Below, piece after piece: positions 1 through 5,412 of a DNA stretch of 5,728 nucleotides (position 1 is its first letter; each line of letters opens with the position of its first letter). Where the stretch lies: the NCBI GenBank assembly GCA_028702395.1, contig JAQVOV010000105.1:1-5728 (forward strand). The letters are read 5' to 3'. A model generated the notes under the pieces. It ran no database searches. It saw only the letters and a program-made list of their open reading frames with translations, and was not told the origin of the DNA. Both the position numbers and the translations under genes were made by a program. The DNA comes from Candidatus Omnitrophota bacterium. GTDB taxonomy: Bacteria > Omnitrophota > Gorgyraeia > JABMRN01.

Positions 1-2
1 CT

Positions 3-1565
3 GATTGGTCTTGGCAGGAAGATGGGTACAAGAAAATGGCACAATCGTTGAGTGATCATATAGCAAACAATGGATTTGAAAATAGTATGAATATGTATAA
101 AGGAAGTATGTTTGAAAGTAGTTTTGTAGATGCAATAGAAAGTAACGGCGTATCTGTAGGAGAGTATATACAAAACAAAGTTGATGCAGGACAATACACT
201 ACCTTTATAGGTGAGGATGGTATGGAATATGCTTCAGTAGAGATATTCAATAGTGCAGGTGAAAAGGTTGGAGAAGTGTTCCTTGGCCATTATGATGATC
301 AGAGTGCATGGGATACATATAATGGATATGGTACAGGTACATCTATACAATTCGGTAACATGAAGATCGATCCGTTTGGGGAAGTTAGGCTTGATACTGG
401 GGAGATAAAAATATATGATGAGGATGGGCAGGGGATAAGAGGATATGTTGTTAATGGAGAATGGTTGGAACAATATATTTTTAACCCAGAAAAAGAAGAT
501 ATTTTGAAAATTGTGTCTAAGATAGAAGGAGACGGTTTTGTATACAATGATTTAAATGAATATTTAGATGTAAAAGTCATAGATTTTGCTAATAACGCTA
601 ATTATTTGATTAACGGAGGAGTTTTGTCACTAAGCAATACATATTCGTTAGATGATATAACCGAGGGTTTTATTGGGGGCAATGTTTTTTTAGATTTGAA
701 CATGGAATCTTTTGAAACTAGCTTGGGATTCACATTAAATGGAAATAGCCGAACAGATCTCTTGGTTAAGTCTCTAACTGGTAAAAATTTACAAGGAGAG
801 AATATTTCTTTGATGGAGCAAAATGTCGCAATATTAACGGTTTTGTTGTCATTAGATAACACAAGTGCATATTCTTATCTTGATTCTTTTATAGAGAAGC
901 TTTTAAATAATCTAGGTGGAAAGACATATGAATATTATTCTGATAATAGAGAGGAGTTTACCGAAGTCTTTTATAATGCAGTAAGTGGGATTGCTAACCC
1001 AACAGGATATTTTTATTCAAAAATGTTGGAATTTTGTTATAATAATAGTCAGAAGTCTTGGGATTTTGCGAAATTAAAGAAAGATATGGAAAATAGAGTA
1101 GCTCTATACGATGAACAGTTTGATGCCTCGTTAATGAGTACCGAAAAGTTAAGAGGTGAATTGTCTAGAAGTTTCTTTATAATAGATAATTGTGATTATG
1201 AGAATGAATTTGGTTCCTTAGAATATGAGGAAGAGAGACAGAAGAATAAAATTTTATTTGAAAAAACATTATCCGAATACATTGAAAGAGATGATTCGGA
1301 TCTTGAAGTTTCAAAAGTAATATTGAATGATATTAGTGGCTGGCTTGAAAACGAGATATATTATAAGCAACATGCTTTAGTTGTAGAAAGCACTTTTATG
1401 GTGAGCAATTCTTCAGACAATGCTGTAGATGCTGCTTTTGATTTCCTAGAAGATGTTATTGCTCTTAAACAAAATGCTTCAATATATAATAAAGAACTAA
1501 AAATCGAAGAGTTAAGAGATTTAGTTGTAAGGATAAAGGATAAGTTAGTAGAATTAAATAGCTAA
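3..1565 (+). CDS. 3' part of a large modular protein with a variable C-terminal domain (candidate polymorphic effector)
   Basis: The frame is open to the left edge. The codons before the first ATG (position 36) read DWSWQEDGYKK with no stop, and no well-spaced ribosome site precedes that ATG, so the true start probably lies outside the window. Counting from the ATG at 36, residues 1-48 are a linker-like region. Residues 49-151 form a Gly/Asp/Tyr-rich, probably beta-rich module (motifs GEDGMEYASVEIF, KIDPFGEVRLDTGEIKIYD, RGYVVNGEWL). Residues 152-509 form a mostly helical, charged tail I cannot assign to a family. The module recurs at 3023-3331 with 92 of 103 residues identical, but there the following tail is unrelated. 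That constant-module/variable-tail arrangement is typical of polymorphic toxins such as Rhs and CdiA, although neither family is recognisable here. No catalytic motif is visible in the tail. The gene ends 14 bp before the next one and is probably cotranscribed with it. Coding nature is near certain; the effector role is inference. Confidence 0.85.
   Translation, partial: DWSWQEDGYKKMAQSLSDHIANNGFENSMNMYKGSMFESSFVDAIESNGVSVGEYIQNKVDAGQYTTFIGEDGMEYASVEIFNSAGEKVGEVFLGHYDDQSAWDTYNGYGTGTSIQFGNMKIDPFGEVRLDTGEIKIYDEDGQGIRGYVVNGEWLEQYIFNPEKEDILKIVSKIEGDGFVYNDLNEYLDVKVIDFANNANYLINGGVLSLSNTYSLDDITEGFIGGNVFLDLNMESFETSLGFTLNGNSRTDLLVKSLTGKNLQGENISLMEQNVAILTVLLSLDNTSAYSYLDSFIEKLLNNLGGKTYEYYSDNREEFTEVFYNAVSGIANPTGYFYSKMLEFCYNNSQKSWDFAKLKKDMENRVALYDEQFDASLMSTEKLRGELSRSFFIIDNCDYENEFGSLEYEEERQKNKILFEKTLSEYIERDDSDLEVSKVILNDISGWLENEIYYKQHALVVESTFMVSNSSDNAVDAAFDFLEDVIALKQNASIYNKELKIEELRDLVVRIKDKLVELNS
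180..488 (+). repeat. Conserved module, copy 1 (inside the first large gene)
   Basis: This 309-bp coding segment aligns without gaps to 3023-3331 (constant offset 2843). It includes exact matches of 70 bp (208-277 with 3051-3120) and 83 bp (387-469 with 3230-3312). The encoded modules differ at 11 of 103 residues. Similarity ends abruptly on both sides: upstream of the VDAG motif, and shortly after the motif GEWLxQYI and a following Pro. The high DNA identity points to recent duplication or ongoing gene conversion and makes the segment a natural site for homologous recombination. Confidence 0.95.
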
Positions 1566-1579
1566 TTAAGGAGTGAAAA

Positions 1580-2332
1580 GTGAAAAAAAACAACATGATA
1601 ATTGCTTTAGCGATAATTGCTGTAATAATTTTGGCGATAAGTGGTATAGTAAAAAAAGAAGGGCTCTCTTTTCACGAATCAATGTCGTTTCAAAAAAGAA
1701 TAGATTTATTGTTAAATGATGCAATGAAACGAAGAAATAAAAATGCGTCTGGTAAGGATTTAAAGCAGGCTCAAAGAGCAGTTATAGAGTTGTCAAAATT
1801 AGATAAAGAAAATGATTTGACTCCTTACCTTTTGGAGATTTTAAAAGAAGAAGATAACGATAATAAGAAAATTATTGTAGTTAGCCTTTTGTCATCGACT
1901 AAAAATAAAGAGTTAAAAAAGGAAGTTTTTGAGGCAAGTAAGGCATTGTATGAGGATACTGCAAATTCATCATTGAAAACAGCTGTTCTAATGTTATTGG
2001 GTAACATTAGAACAAAAGATTCTACTGATATGTTATTAGATATAATTCAAAACACATCGAATATGTCTGATTTATATGTAGCCATTCTTTCTGTGGGGGA
2101 CCATAAAGATGAGAGGGCAGTTGCTCTTTTGGTTGAAAAAAGCAAAGTTCCAAATGTTCAAATTAGAGATGCTGCAGAATATTCATTGAAAAAAATAACG
2201 GATAAGTCTTTTATCCCAGAAGAAATTTTAAGTCCGAAAACCTTATTGGATAGAAAGAAGATATTAGATAGAGATGAGCTTTTGCTTGAAAAGGTTAATG
2301 AAAAACTAGATTCTGTAAATGAAGTAAAATAG
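1580..2332 (+). CDS. Membrane-anchored HEAT-like helical-repeat protein
   Basis: A 250-residue protein starting at GTG. The start is supported by AAGGAG at 1568-1573, six bases upstream; the in-frame ATG at 1595 has no comparable site. Residues 1-5 are basic/polar, residues 6-24 form one hydrophobic segment, and no lipobox Cys is seen, so it is probably an uncleaved anchor with the remainder on the outer face of the membrane. Residues about 79-208 show paired amphipathic helices typical of HEAT-like repeats (for example AVLMLLGNIRTKDSTDMLLD and DERAVALLVEKSKVPNVQIR). The C-terminus is charged and coiled-coil-like. Such solenoids usually bind other proteins; no enzymatic motif is visible. The gene begins 14 bp after the first large gene, and terminator A follows its stop directly, so the two probably form an operon. 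It may be a partner or immunity protein of the upstream tail (inference), or an unrelated scaffold. Confidence 0.85.
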   Translation: MKKNNMIIALAIIAVIILAISGIVKKEGLSFHESMSFQKRIDLLLNDAMKRRNKNASGKDLKQAQRAVIELSKLDKENDLTPYLLEILKEEDNDNKKIIVVSLLSSTKNKELKKEVFEASKALYEDTANSSLKTAVLMLLGNIRTKDSTDMLLDIIQNTSNMSDLYVAILSVGDHKDERAVALLVEKSKVPNVQIRDAAEYSLKKITDKSFIPEEILSPKTLLDRKKILDRDELLLEKVNEKLDSVNEVK

Positions 2333-2380
2333 CTTTAAGGGGAAGAGGTACTTAAAAAGGGGCATTTGCGCCCCTTTTTT
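2333..2380 (+). terminator. Terminator module A
   Basis: The module starts immediately after the stop codon of the HEAT-like gene with CTTTAAGGGGAAGAGG. It continues to a hairpin with arms AAAAAGGGGC (2354-2363) and GCCCCTTTTT (2370-2379), a 6-nt loop and a T run to 2380, a classic intrinsic terminator. The CTTTA-GGGGAAGAG block and the hairpin recur at 2452-2503 and 5352-5398, so this is a dispersed 3' module rather than an ordinary gene-specific terminator. Confidence 0.9.
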
Positions 2381-2384
2381 GATT

Positions 2385-2410
2385 AAGGAGGAGAGATGAA
2401 AAAAACTTAG
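2385..2410 (+). pseudogene. Vestigial gene start
   Basis: AAGGAGGAG (2385-2393) is a strong Shine-Dalgarno site just ahead of ATG at 2396. The frame reads M-K-K-T and then a TAG stop at 2408-2410, which itself merges with the GGGTCAG motif. An ATG-AAA-AAA start is typical of secreted or membrane proteins. The simplest reading is that a gene was broken within its first codons by insertion or deletion and only its translation start survives. A four-codon leader peptide is possible, but nothing lies downstream for it to regulate. Confidence 0.5.
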
Positions 2411-2432
2411 GGTCAGATCTCCACAATTGACA
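2410..2432 (+). repeat. Orphan copy of the transposase leader motif
   Basis: GGGTCAGATCTCCACA followed by ATTGACA nearly matches the block upstream of the transposase (5413-5435: GGGTCAGGTCTCCACA, then TTTGACA). Here no transposase coding sequence follows. After about 18 more bases the sequence enters terminator module B. The TTGACA at 2427-2432 has no recognisable -10 box at 17 bp (AGCTTT), so the promoter present in the intact copy is missing. Probably the left end of a deleted or degraded transposase unit. Confidence 0.7.
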
Positions 2433-2451
2433 TAAATTTTTTTTGAATAAG

Positions 2452-2503
2452 CTTTAGGGGAAGAGTTAGGTGAAAAAGGGAAGCATTTGCTTCCCTTCTT
2501 TTT
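2452..2503 (+). terminator. Terminator module B
   Basis: The module begins CTTTAGGGGAAGAGTTA, homologous to modules A and C, and is preceded by an in-line TAA (2448-2450) in the way the other two follow a stop codon. Its hairpin has arms AAGGGAAGC (2476-2484) and GCTTCCCTT (2489-2497) with loop ATTT, followed by C and a T run (2499-2503). Both arms changed together relative to A and C (GGGGC became GGGAAGC, with its partner altered to match), so pairing is preserved. No intact gene lies between modules A and B. Confidence 0.85.
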
Positions 2504-2524
2504 ATTTAGAAGAGAAAAAGAAAG

Positions 2525-2793
2525 ACACCAAATACCTTAATGTTTATCACTAAATTTTAACTGCCCACTTTGCCCTCCGTTGTCGGGCAAAGTGGTACGC
2601 AAAAGTTAGCTCTTATTTTTCTAACTCGCCATGAATATTTCGTTTAGCACTTCATATTCATGGCTCAAACATCAGAAAAATATTGTTATTCTGCAAAAAG
2701 AACACGATACAATTATCGTGTTCTTTTTGCAGAAACAAACGAGCAAACTTTTGCACAGTTAAAAACAGTTCTTCACATTAAGGTATTTGGTGT
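2525..2793. mobile_element. 269-bp nested-palindrome element with perfect 19-bp terminal inverted repeats
   Basis: The outer arms at 2525-2543 and 2775-2793 (ACACCAAATACCTTAATGT and its exact complement) are perfect. Inside, further pairings are nested without crossing: 2555-2563 with 2756-2764 (9 bp); 2598-2612 with 2741-2755 (13 of 15); 2614-2622 with 2674-2682 (9 bp). Three terminal hairpins close the structure: 2565-2575/2585-2595 (11 bp), 2628-2638/2654-2664 (11 bp) and 2689-2709/2714-2734 (21 bp, 4-nt loop). About 186 of the 269 bases pair. No sizeable reading frame exists on either strand. It could be a non-autonomous (MITE-like) element, a single-stranded DNA recombination substrate or a structured RNA; because pairing is symmetric, the strand cannot be told. 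No clear target duplication is seen; both flanks are merely A/G-rich. Confidence 0.7.
2689..2734. repeat. Perfect 21-bp hairpin with 4-nt loop
   Basis: The arms at 2689-2709 (starting TTCTGCAAAAAGAACACG) and 2714-2734 are exactly complementary around the loop CAAT. This is the longest perfect palindrome in the window and one arm of the nested element. No T run follows on either strand, so it does not look like a terminator. Confidence 0.9.
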
Positions 2794-2863
2794 GAAAAGA
2801 GAAGATTTTAAACACTCTAAATAAAAAAACATGAAACAAATAATATAGAAACTGTCCATAGTC

Positions 2864-2895
2864 TTTGGGCATATGAAGAACATATAATGCCCAAA
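2864..2895. repeat. Hairpin a of the second palindrome cluster
   Basis: TTTGGGCAT (2864-2872) pairs with ATGCCCAAA (2887-2895). Three more inner pairs (ATG 2873-2875 with CAT 2881-2883) form beside a 3-nt bulge. It lies five bases before hairpin b and has no T run, so it is not a terminator. Confidence 0.7.
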
Positions 2896-2900
2896 TCCTT

Positions 2901-2921
2901 ATTCTGCACTACGTGCAGAAT
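2901..2921. repeat. Hairpin b of the second palindrome cluster
   Basis: ATTCTGCAC (2901-2909) and GTGCAGAAT (2913-2921) are perfect arms around a 3-nt centre. The next palindrome starts two bases later. Confidence 0.8.
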
Positions 2922-2922
2922 T

Positions 2923-2952
2923 CTCACAAATAATATAAATATTATTTGTGAG
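2923..2952. repeat. Hairpin c: 30-bp near-perfect palindrome
   Basis: CTCACAAATAATAT (2923-2936) and ATATTATTTGTGAG (2939-2952) are exact complements around AA. The ACAAATAATATA part (2926-2937) also occurs as a direct repeat at 2836-2847. The GTG at 2948, the furthest upstream possible start of the next reading frame, lies inside the right arm. Confidence 0.85.
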
Positions 2953-4216
2953 CTGTCCAGGCAGTTCCCGAAGCGCAGAGAGTTATATGGACGCTTCGGG
3001 AACTGAAAGAATTAAGGAAGACGTTGATGCAGGTGTGTATAATGTATTTTTAGGTGAGGATGGTATGGAATATGCTTCAGTAGAGATATTCAATAGTGCA
3101 GGTGAAAAGGTTGGAGAAGTCTTCCTTGGGCATTATGATGATCAGAATCAGTGGGATACATATAATGGATATGGTACAGGAACATCTATCCAGTTTGGGG
3201 ATATGAAAATCGATCCATTTGGAGATGTAAGGCTTGATACTGGGGAGATAAAAATATATGATGAGGATGGGCAGGGGATAAGAGGATATGTTGTTAATGG
3301 AGAATGGTTGGATCAGTATATTCTTGATCCATCTGGAGAGGAGTTGTTTCGATTAGAAGTAGCAAATGATAATAGTAGTATAAGTTATAAATATGGATGT
3401 GATTTTCTTTTTGAAGATACGGATTGTACATGGTTAACTGAGAATGGATTTTCACAAGATGATTTTAAAAATATAGTGATTAATGAAAAAATTAATTCAA
3501 ATGGAGAAAGAAATCTTTCACTTGAATGGAAAGGAGTGGATGAGTCTCCAACTAACTGGATAGATGTTTTAAAAACAGCAGATGAAAGGGCTTTAAATTT
3601 CTTTCAAGGTTTTGGTTTTGTAGAGAACGAAAGTATTTCTCAAAATATAGAGACTAAAGCAAATTTATTACATAATGCTTGTGGAACTGGAACGGTAATT
3701 ACTGTTAAAGGAAGAGGACTAGTTCCTAGTTTAATTAAAGTTGGATCAAAAGGAGTTTGGAATCATACAGCTCTCTTGTATGAGGATAAATCTGGAAAAA
3801 AATGGGTTCTAGATATGGAAGGAGCTGTGCCAGAGAATGGGTTAAGAATTAGAGATTTGGATACTTGGTTGAAACCTTATAAAGAAACAATTAGTGATAT
3901 TAGTATTGGAAATTTGTTTGATGACGGTAGTCTTGTTTCAGACTTGCAGGAAACAATAGAACGTGATTTGTTTGTATGGGAAGAAAATCCTGTAACAGGA
4001 GAGTTAGAGAAAACAAATCAGGTGAAGGATATTCCTTATGACACCTCTAATCTTATAGGTTTAGATGGGAAAGGAGAAATATGTAGTTCATTGATTGTGG
4101 AGGTTTATAAAAATGCTGGACACCCTTTGTTTGAATTACATAATGGGGATGAGCAATACCAATATTCACCAAGTGATGTGTATAAAAGGTTAAAGCTTTT
4201 AGGATACGTTGATTGA
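2948..4216 (+). CDS. 5'-truncated module fused to a permuted NlpC/P60-like cysteine hydrolase domain (orphan effector cassette)
   Basis: A frame of 422 residues from GTG at 2948; ATG at 2987 (residue 14) is the alternative start. Neither has a convincing ribosome site, and both lie in palindromes. Residues 1-25 have no counterpart in the first large gene. Residues 26-128 are the conserved module. Residues 129-422 are a new tail. In the tail, a GTVITVKGRG stretch is followed by SKGVWNHTALLYEDK (His273), then VLDMEG (Glu291), then GEICSSLIVEVYKNAGH (Cys379) and YSPSDVYKRL. That order (G-D/T-V strand, S/N-H-x-A/G, acidic residue, then C-S-x-L) matches permuted papain-fold enzymes of the YiiX/YebB/DUF830 group, which hydrolyse amide or acyl bonds. 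No signal peptide is visible. As it stands it may be poorly expressed or silent, acting as a donor cassette. The coding frame is secure, the fold is probable, and the toxin role is inference. Confidence 0.75.
   Translation: MSCPGSSRSAESYMDASGTERIKEDVDAGVYNVFLGEDGMEYASVEIFNSAGEKVGEVFLGHYDDQNQWDTYNGYGTGTSIQFGDMKIDPFGDVRLDTGEIKIYDEDGQGIRGYVVNGEWLDQYILDPSGEELFRLEVANDNSSISYKYGCDFLFEDTDCTWLTENGFSQDDFKNIVINEKINSNGERNLSLEWKGVDESPTNWIDVLKTADERALNFFQGFGFVENESISQNIETKANLLHNACGTGTVITVKGRGLVPSLIKVGSKGVWNHTALLYEDKSGKKWVLDMEGAVPENGLRIRDLDTWLKPYKETISDISIGNLFDDGSLVSDLQETIERDLFVWEENPVTGELEKTNQVKDIPYDTSNLIGLDGKGEICSSLIVEVYKNAGHPLFELHNGDEQYQYSPSDVYKRLKLLGYVD
2962..3005. repeat. Hairpin d: 14-bp GC-rich inverted repeat
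   Basis: CAGTTCCCGAAGCG (2962-2975) and CGCTTCGGGAACTG (2992-3005) are exact complements around a 16-nt loop that contains the ATG at 2987. It is more GC-rich than its surroundings and lies just upstream of the point where similarity to the first large gene begins (about 3017-3023). It marks the left junction of the truncated copy. Confidence 0.85.
3023..3331 (+). repeat. Conserved module, copy 2 (inside the orphan cassette)
   Basis: Gapless partner of 180-488, with long exact DNA matches at 3051-3120 and 3230-3312. Upstream, similarity fades at about 3017-3023, next to hairpin d. Downstream it ends within about ten codons of the GEWL motif, where the tails diverge completely. Confidence 0.95.
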
Positions 4217-4241
4217 CAATTATCATAAAGAAAGGTAAAAT
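4213..4241 (+). promoter_or_regulatory. Possible sigma70-type promoter for the membrane protein gene
   Basis: TTGACA (4213-4218), a perfect -35 hexamer, overlaps the TGA stop of the hydrolase gene (4214-4216). Exactly 17 bp later comes TAAAAT (4236-4241), one base from the -10 consensus. Transcription would begin around 4248, the ATG of the next gene, giving a leaderless or nearly leaderless message. The only ribosome-site candidate (AAAGG, 4231-4235) is 12 bases from the ATG and upstream of that start, so it would serve read-through transcripts only. AT-rich DNA gives chance matches, so this is moderate evidence. Confidence 0.5.
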
Positions 4242-4247
4242 ATAAAT

Positions 4248-4661
4248 ATGAAAAAACCATTGATTCGCAATTTTTTTTACACAATAAGTTTAGGGCATGT
4301 TTTTTTAGGTGTGTGCTTGTTGGATTGGTCTTTTAACATGATTCGTCCAAATGAAAGTGTTTTAGCATCTAAAATTATGTCAACAGTGTTTACGGACTTT
4401 GTTTTTATTTTAATTGGGGTAGGGCTTTTTTTTGCAGTTTTTTTTAAAGCAAGAGACACTCGTATTGGCGAAAGCTTATTTAAAATAGTGTTTAGTATAG
4501 CCCTTATTCTTTTTTGTATTGCAACTCTTATGAGTTTTTTTCCGGAAAACGGGGAGAATTTTTCTTTTGCTAATTTTTCAAACTTAAAAGTTTATTTTAT
4601 ATGGTTATTACCAATGGTAGGTATGTTTTTTAAGCGAAAAAAAATAGAGAGAAGTTTATGA
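4248..4661 (+). CDS. Small four-helix inner-membrane protein (candidate immunity/partner protein)
   Basis: A 137-residue protein with about four hydrophobic segments (near residues 9-27, 48-66, 77-97 and 113-128), short polar loops and a basic C-terminus (KRKKIERSL). That suggests integral membrane placement with the C-terminal end in the cytoplasm. I do not recognise a family and see no catalytic residues. It starts 31 bp after the hydrolase gene and overlaps the next gene by ATGA, so it is translationally coupled to it. A small multi-pass protein directly downstream of a variable effector tail is a common immunity-gene arrangement, but a peptidase or amidase toxin would more often have a soluble inhibitor. 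The role is therefore inference. Confidence 0.8.
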   Translation: MKKPLIRNFFYTISLGHVFLGVCLLDWSFNMIRPNESVLASKIMSTVFTDFVFILIGVGLFFAVFFKARDTRIGESLFKIVFSIALILFCIATLMSFFPENGENFSFANFSNLKVYFIWLLPMVGMFFKRKKIERSL

Positions 4662-5350
4662 GAAACAACAAAGTTTTGCTTTTTATTTTTATATGTCTTT
4701 TTTTCTTTGCTAATATTGTTTATGGAGAAAACATAAGATTGCTTAATGGTAATGCTATTATAGATGAACTTAAGGGTAAAATAGCAAAAGACCCTAAGAA
4801 TATAGATGATAGAATAGATCTAGGTGCTTTTTATTTTCAGCTTCAAGAGTATAATTTAGCAAAGAAATATTTTGAAGAGACGTTAGCAATTGATCCTCAA
4901 AATGCAGTTGCTTACTATAATCTTGGTAAAACGTTAATTGTTTTAGGTGAAAAGATGAAGGGAATCAAAGAATGCGAAAAAGCGCTTGCTTTGGGATTAG
5001 ATGATATCAATGTTTATAAAACTTTGGCATTGGAATATGTTACATTTAAACAATATCAAAGAGCTTTAGAAATGTATAAAAATATGCAACGTTTAGAACC
5101 TCAAAATCCGTATGCTTATTTTGCAGCAGGAATTATGTATATGGGATACAGGGAAGGATGGAAAGCTCGAGAAGAGTTTAAAAAAGCTTTAGAAGTGGAT
5201 CCTAACTATGTGGAAGCTCATAATCAGCTTGCATGGATGTATGGGGCGTCTGAACCAGAAAAAGCAAAATATCATTATAAAAGGGTTTTGGAATTAGATC
5301 CAAATAATGCCGAAGCTAAAAAGGCTTTAGAAGCATTGAATAAAGTATAA
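4658..5350 (+). CDS. Secreted tetratricopeptide-repeat (TPR) protein
   Basis: A 230-residue protein. Residues 1-23 form a signal peptide (basic start, Phe/Leu/Ile-rich core, likely cleavage after VYG), placing the mature protein in the periplasm or outside; there is no lipobox Cys. Residues about 49-216 hold roughly five consecutive 34-residue TPR units with the usual signatures (LGAFYFQLQEYNLAKKYFEE, AYYNLGKTLIVLGE, ALEVDPNYVEAHNQLAWMYG, VLELDPNNAEAKKALEAL), each ending near DPxN. TPR solenoids bind other proteins. The ATG overlaps the stop of the membrane protein gene (ATGA, 4658-4661), with a purine-rich weak ribosome site (AGAGAGAAG) ahead of it. Terminator C follows. It parallels the HEAT-like protein of the first operon: both are exported or anchored helical solenoids that end their operon ahead of the same 3' module. 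Confidence 0.9.
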   Translation: MRNNKVLLFIFICLFFFANIVYGENIRLLNGNAIIDELKGKIAKDPKNIDDRIDLGAFYFQLQEYNLAKKYFEETLAIDPQNAVAYYNLGKTLIVLGEKMKGIKECEKALALGLDDINVYKTLALEYVTFKQYQRALEMYKNMQRLEPQNPYAYFAAGIMYMGYREGWKAREEFKKALEVDPNYVEAHNQLAWMYGASEPEKAKYHYKRVLELDPNNAEAKKALEALNKV

Positions 5351-5351
5351 A

Positions 5352-5398
5352 CTTTAGGGGAAGAGTTACTAGAAAAGGGGCGGTTGCGCCCCTTTTTT
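5352..5398 (+). terminator. Terminator module C
   Basis: One base after the TPR gene's stop, CTTTAGGGGAAGAGTTA leads to a hairpin with arms AAAAGGGGCG (5373-5382) and CGCCCCTTTT (5387-5396), loop GTTG, and a T run to 5398. It is homologous to modules A and B and closest to A in the hairpin. Confidence 0.9.
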
Positions 5399-5412
5399 GT
5401 TATAAGAAAATG

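Noticed and set aside
36..38. ATG at 36 as the true start of the first large gene
   Set aside because: The frame is open to the left edge, no well-placed ribosome site precedes it, and the conserved module suggests an interior position in a longer protein.
56..862. Minus-strand reading frames opposite the first large gene (56-862) and similar ones at 1825-2007 and 4277-4459
   Set aside because: They lie wholly opposite strong + strand genes, have no ribosome sites, and show low-complexity compositions typical of antisense shadows.
2396..2410. Regulatory leader peptide (M-K-K-T)
   Set aside because: No gene or attenuator structure under its control follows. A broken gene start is simpler.
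2427..2450. Active promoter at the orphan leader motif
   Set aside because: TTGACA is present but the position 17 bp downstream reads AGCTTT, and terminator B follows at once.
2555..2611. Integron attC-like site (AAC ... GTT around an 11-bp hairpin)
   Set aside because: TTTTAAC and GTTAGCT each miss the RYYYAAC/GTTRRRY consensus at one position. The spacing is strongly asymmetric, and both ends pair better with other parts of the nested element. No integrase is present.
2509..2805. Target-site duplication flanking the 269-bp element
   Set aside because: Both flanks are A/G-rich (around GAAAAAG and GAAAAGAG) but no exact direct repeat abuts the ends convincingly.
2525..3005. CRISPR array
   Set aside because: The palindromes differ in sequence and length, with no regular repeat/spacer alternation and no cas genes.
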